Shown piece after piece: positions 52,146 through 52,247 of a stretch of DNA of 52,247 nt. Positions within the stretch are counted from its first letter, which is position 1; each line of letters begins with the position of its first letter. The notes beneath the pieces were generated by a model, which worked only from the letters and a program-made list of their open reading frames with translations, made no database searches and was not told where the DNA came from. Source of the stretch: an uncultured Candidatus Melainabacteria bacterium (GTDB taxonomy: Bacteria > Cyanobacteriota > Vampirovibrionia > Gastranaerophilales > Gastranaerophilaceae); NCBI GenBank assembly GCA_934718085.1, contig CAKUZL010000010.1:1-52247 (forward strand). The letters are read 5' to 3'. The position numbers and the translations under genes were made by a program.

Positions 52146-52247
52146 TTATTTTCCGAGACGTACGGTTTCACTCCAACGTTCTAAGTCGGGGTTTGAAAGA
52201 TTTGTATTTATTTTTAAAGGCTTTAAATGAAAAATTTTACATAACAT

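Overview
The window looks like a chromosomal piece from a gut-type, non-photosynthetic relative of Cyanobacteria (Melainabacteria/Vampirovibrionia, Gastranaerophilales-like). This placement is an inference. It rests on a homologue of the cyanobacterial Fe-S protein LdpA (26516-27448), an FtsZ with the cyanobacteria-like tail DIPTFLQ (48943-50127), a Gram-negative Skp/OmpH chaperone and uncharacterised N-terminal 'DTVSFKG' proteins. Gene density is modest. Many intergenic gaps of 0.3-1.5 kb are packed with dispersed palindromic repeats built around GTAGGTTGGGGT...ACCCCAAC, arranged as modular, sometimes nested elements.

Layout. 1-3900: repeats, a small acidic protein, then rplJ-rplL with a terminator. 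3900-9600: an anchored repeat protein, tsaD, a secreted beta-rich protein and a membrane protein, separated by repeat elements. 9667-12937: a tight PilZ / histidine kinase / REC-HD-GYP operon, presumably c-di-GMP signalling. 13022-22445: a secreted HExxH peptidase-like protein, a 1068-residue helicase-nuclease fusion and a 1313-residue HD-domain repeat protein. 24010-31606: tRNA-Leu(CAA); on the minus strand an ankyrin protein-ldpA-tilS-hpt operon and uppS-rdgB; on the plus strand ahcY and a skp-like gene.

31920-40760 is the most unusual region. On the minus strand a 754-residue protein (N-terminal phage MuF/gp7-like zinc motif, three long coiled-coil repeats, unique C-terminal domain) is followed by seven tandem paralogous multi-pass membrane proteins. 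The first overlaps the large gene by 11 nt. Each of the next five spacers carries a degraded copy of the large gene's 3' end, always with the same roughly 80-codon internal deletion. I interpret this as a polymorphic-toxin-like effector with an amplified, recombining family of membrane immunity proteins. This is an inference; I know of no described system with this exact layout.

41449-51225: ctpA (minus), then housekeeping genes on the plus strand: mnmA, an AcsE-like methyltetrahydrofolate methyltransferase, pheT, nadD, yqeK, a small ORF, ftsZ and a Dps-like ferritin. The window ends in another repeat cluster.
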